From the NCBI RefSeq assembly GCF_002999335.1, contig NW_020312250.1:1-28772 (forward strand): a stretch of DNA of 28,772 bases, given 5' to 3'. A model generated the notes under the pieces. The model did not search any database. It saw nothing but the letters and a program-made list of their open reading frames with translations, and was not told the origin of the DNA. The stretch is from Cyclospora cayetanensis. Lineage: Eukaryota; Apicomplexa; Conoidasida; Eucoccidiorida; Eimeriidae. This document shows, piece by piece, positions 27,408 to 28,772 of this stretch (positions are counted from its first letter, which is position 1; every line of letters starts with the position of its first letter). Both the position numbers and the translations under genes were made by a program.

Positions 27408-28772
27408 GCTTGCAAAACCAGCTTCACTCCCAGGAAAAGTACCGCTATCTCTTCGAGCAGAATGATGCGCGTCGCCGGAAGCTCGCGTCAAACTTTCGTA
27501 GGAGAGAGATGCAGCTAAAATACAACACGACAGGTGTCAGGAGCTGTTGAGCACCATACTTTAAGCAGAATTATGTGTTACGTCATATTTTCACACACAA
27601 TTGTCTTCGCCTACATTCCAAAGGGCACCTCCGACTGTATCTCACCAGGAGCCTCTAGCCGTCAGTAGGGACTTCTACAGGCTACCTTTCATAACGCAGA
27701 CCATTGCGGTCGCTTTTATCCCCTCCTGAAGAAAATAACAGAGCTGACGGATATTCCTATTCTAATGCCGCAGAATACCCCAGAAGAAAAATTCGGTGTG
27801 CGCGAGCGCAGCACGCTCATTTTGGGATATAGAGTCTGGGCACACATTATGGATGCATTAGATACGAGCAGAAACTCATTGTGCGCTACTAAATGTAGAA
27901 ATTATATATTAGTTCGGGCAAAGGATCTTCTGTGTAATTCGGAGAAGAGATCGGTGGCAATTTTGGATCCATAATAATAATAGAATCCATGACATTCTGG
28001 TACACAATGCCGCGTGCTCGAAAGCAGTGATTGAAGTCTCCGTGCATTGGTGGATCCGGGAGTGTGTAATGTAATATATTGGAAAGTGTTTGACAAATCT
28101 TGTGCTTATCTACTATTGTTTTGTCCTCCAATCTTGTTCTTAGATTCTAGGAATGGTGGGCTTGTCCGTAGTAGGCATAGCTACACTCCAATACTTTCTA
28201 ATTCACCGGTTGTGTTTTACGAAAAATTAGTACACAGTTAAATGGTTGGGTTCACATATCCTACTTACCACAGAGGCACATTAGCTCGGTACAAAGAAGA
28301 CGCAATGTTCTATGCGTGTGCTAAATGCTATATGCGACTAGTTGTTACTCCAGAGTGTTTAAGGGTGCAGCTGTGCACACCCTACAGCCTAGCAGTCTCT
28401 ACCCGCTCACGGTAAAACGCTAAGGCAAAAATAGGGTACAGGTGGTGTTCCTCTGAGACAAACTTCATAATTCCTACCAAATTTGTATTGAATCCGATGC
28501 TCAGTGTCTCCCTGCACCGATCATATATGGACCTTTAATGGATGGATGCAGCTGCCCGTCCCCCGCATCCACCACCTGGGGATCCAATGGAATTTGGGAC
28601 CTCCCAAAAATAGCGTATGTTTGATTAAGCTATTCGTTGATTCAGTAAACTGATTTTATTCAGCAACATTTTGGGGAACATCATATGCTATGGAAGTTGA
28701 TGGCGGCACAACTCCTGCTAGTGCACACGTGCCGGCGGGCAAACTAATTTAAACCCAGTTGCTTCACAGCCG
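27408..28772. other. Right-edge stretch without a confident gene
   Basis: Upstream of the 6PGL-G6PD gene, so it should include its promoter and possibly more 5' exon sequence. The frame containing the candidate start ATG stays open upstream to about 27536 without another ATG, so a spliced upstream start is possible. Other open frames (27765-27974 plus, 27889-28131 minus, 28047-28241 plus) overlap one another and have no recognisable motif. No RNA gene or repeat was seen. Confidence 0.4.

Overview
The window is nuclear DNA from an intron-rich eukaryote, most likely an apicomplexan alveolate and probably a coccidian. I base this on two multi-exon metabolic fusion genes: 6-phosphogluconolactonase fused to glucose-6-phosphate dehydrogenase (the domain order known from Plasmodium), and ketopantoate hydroxymethyltransferase fused to ketopantoate reductase (a fusion I recall from Toxoplasma relatives). 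Introns are mostly about 95-360 nt with GT..AG borders. TAA, TAG and TGA are all used as real stops, so the code is standard. Nothing looks bacterial: there are no operons, IS elements, CRISPR arrays, tRNAs or rRNAs.

Layout, left to right. (1) Minus strand, 172-367: apparent last exon of an unidentified gene. (2) Plus strand, 1826-3370: four exons of an ankyrin-repeat protein with a charged C-terminus; its start is unresolved. (3) Minus strand, 9993 to 4695: a complete 17-exon NSUN2-type RNA m5C methyltransferase, 896 aa. (4) Minus strand, 12678 to 11662: a complete 3-exon CFAP97/hemingway-like protein, 269 aa. (5) 12679-16584: a 3.9-kb stretch with no confident gene, but with an unusual low-stop reading frame (12812-13702) and one plausible orphan exon. 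(6) Plus strand, 16585-21171: a 16-exon KPHMT-KPR fusion, about 773 aa. (7) Minus strand, about 27407 to 21827: a 6PGL-G6PD fusion of about 20 exons and 830-850 aa, convergent with (6). (8) 27408-28772: no recognisable gene.

Exon models were built by hand from reading frames, splice-site dinucleotides, phase continuity and family alignment from memory. For the NSUN2, CFAP97, KPHMT-KPR and 6PGL-G6PD genes the phases match across every chosen junction and the summed coding length is divisible by three. Functionally, the right third carries two early metabolic modules: the first two committed steps of pantothenate (CoA precursor) synthesis, and the first two steps of the oxidative pentose phosphate pathway, which makes NADPH. 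KPR consumes NADPH, so the two modules are biochemically connected, although nothing in the sequence shows co-regulation.
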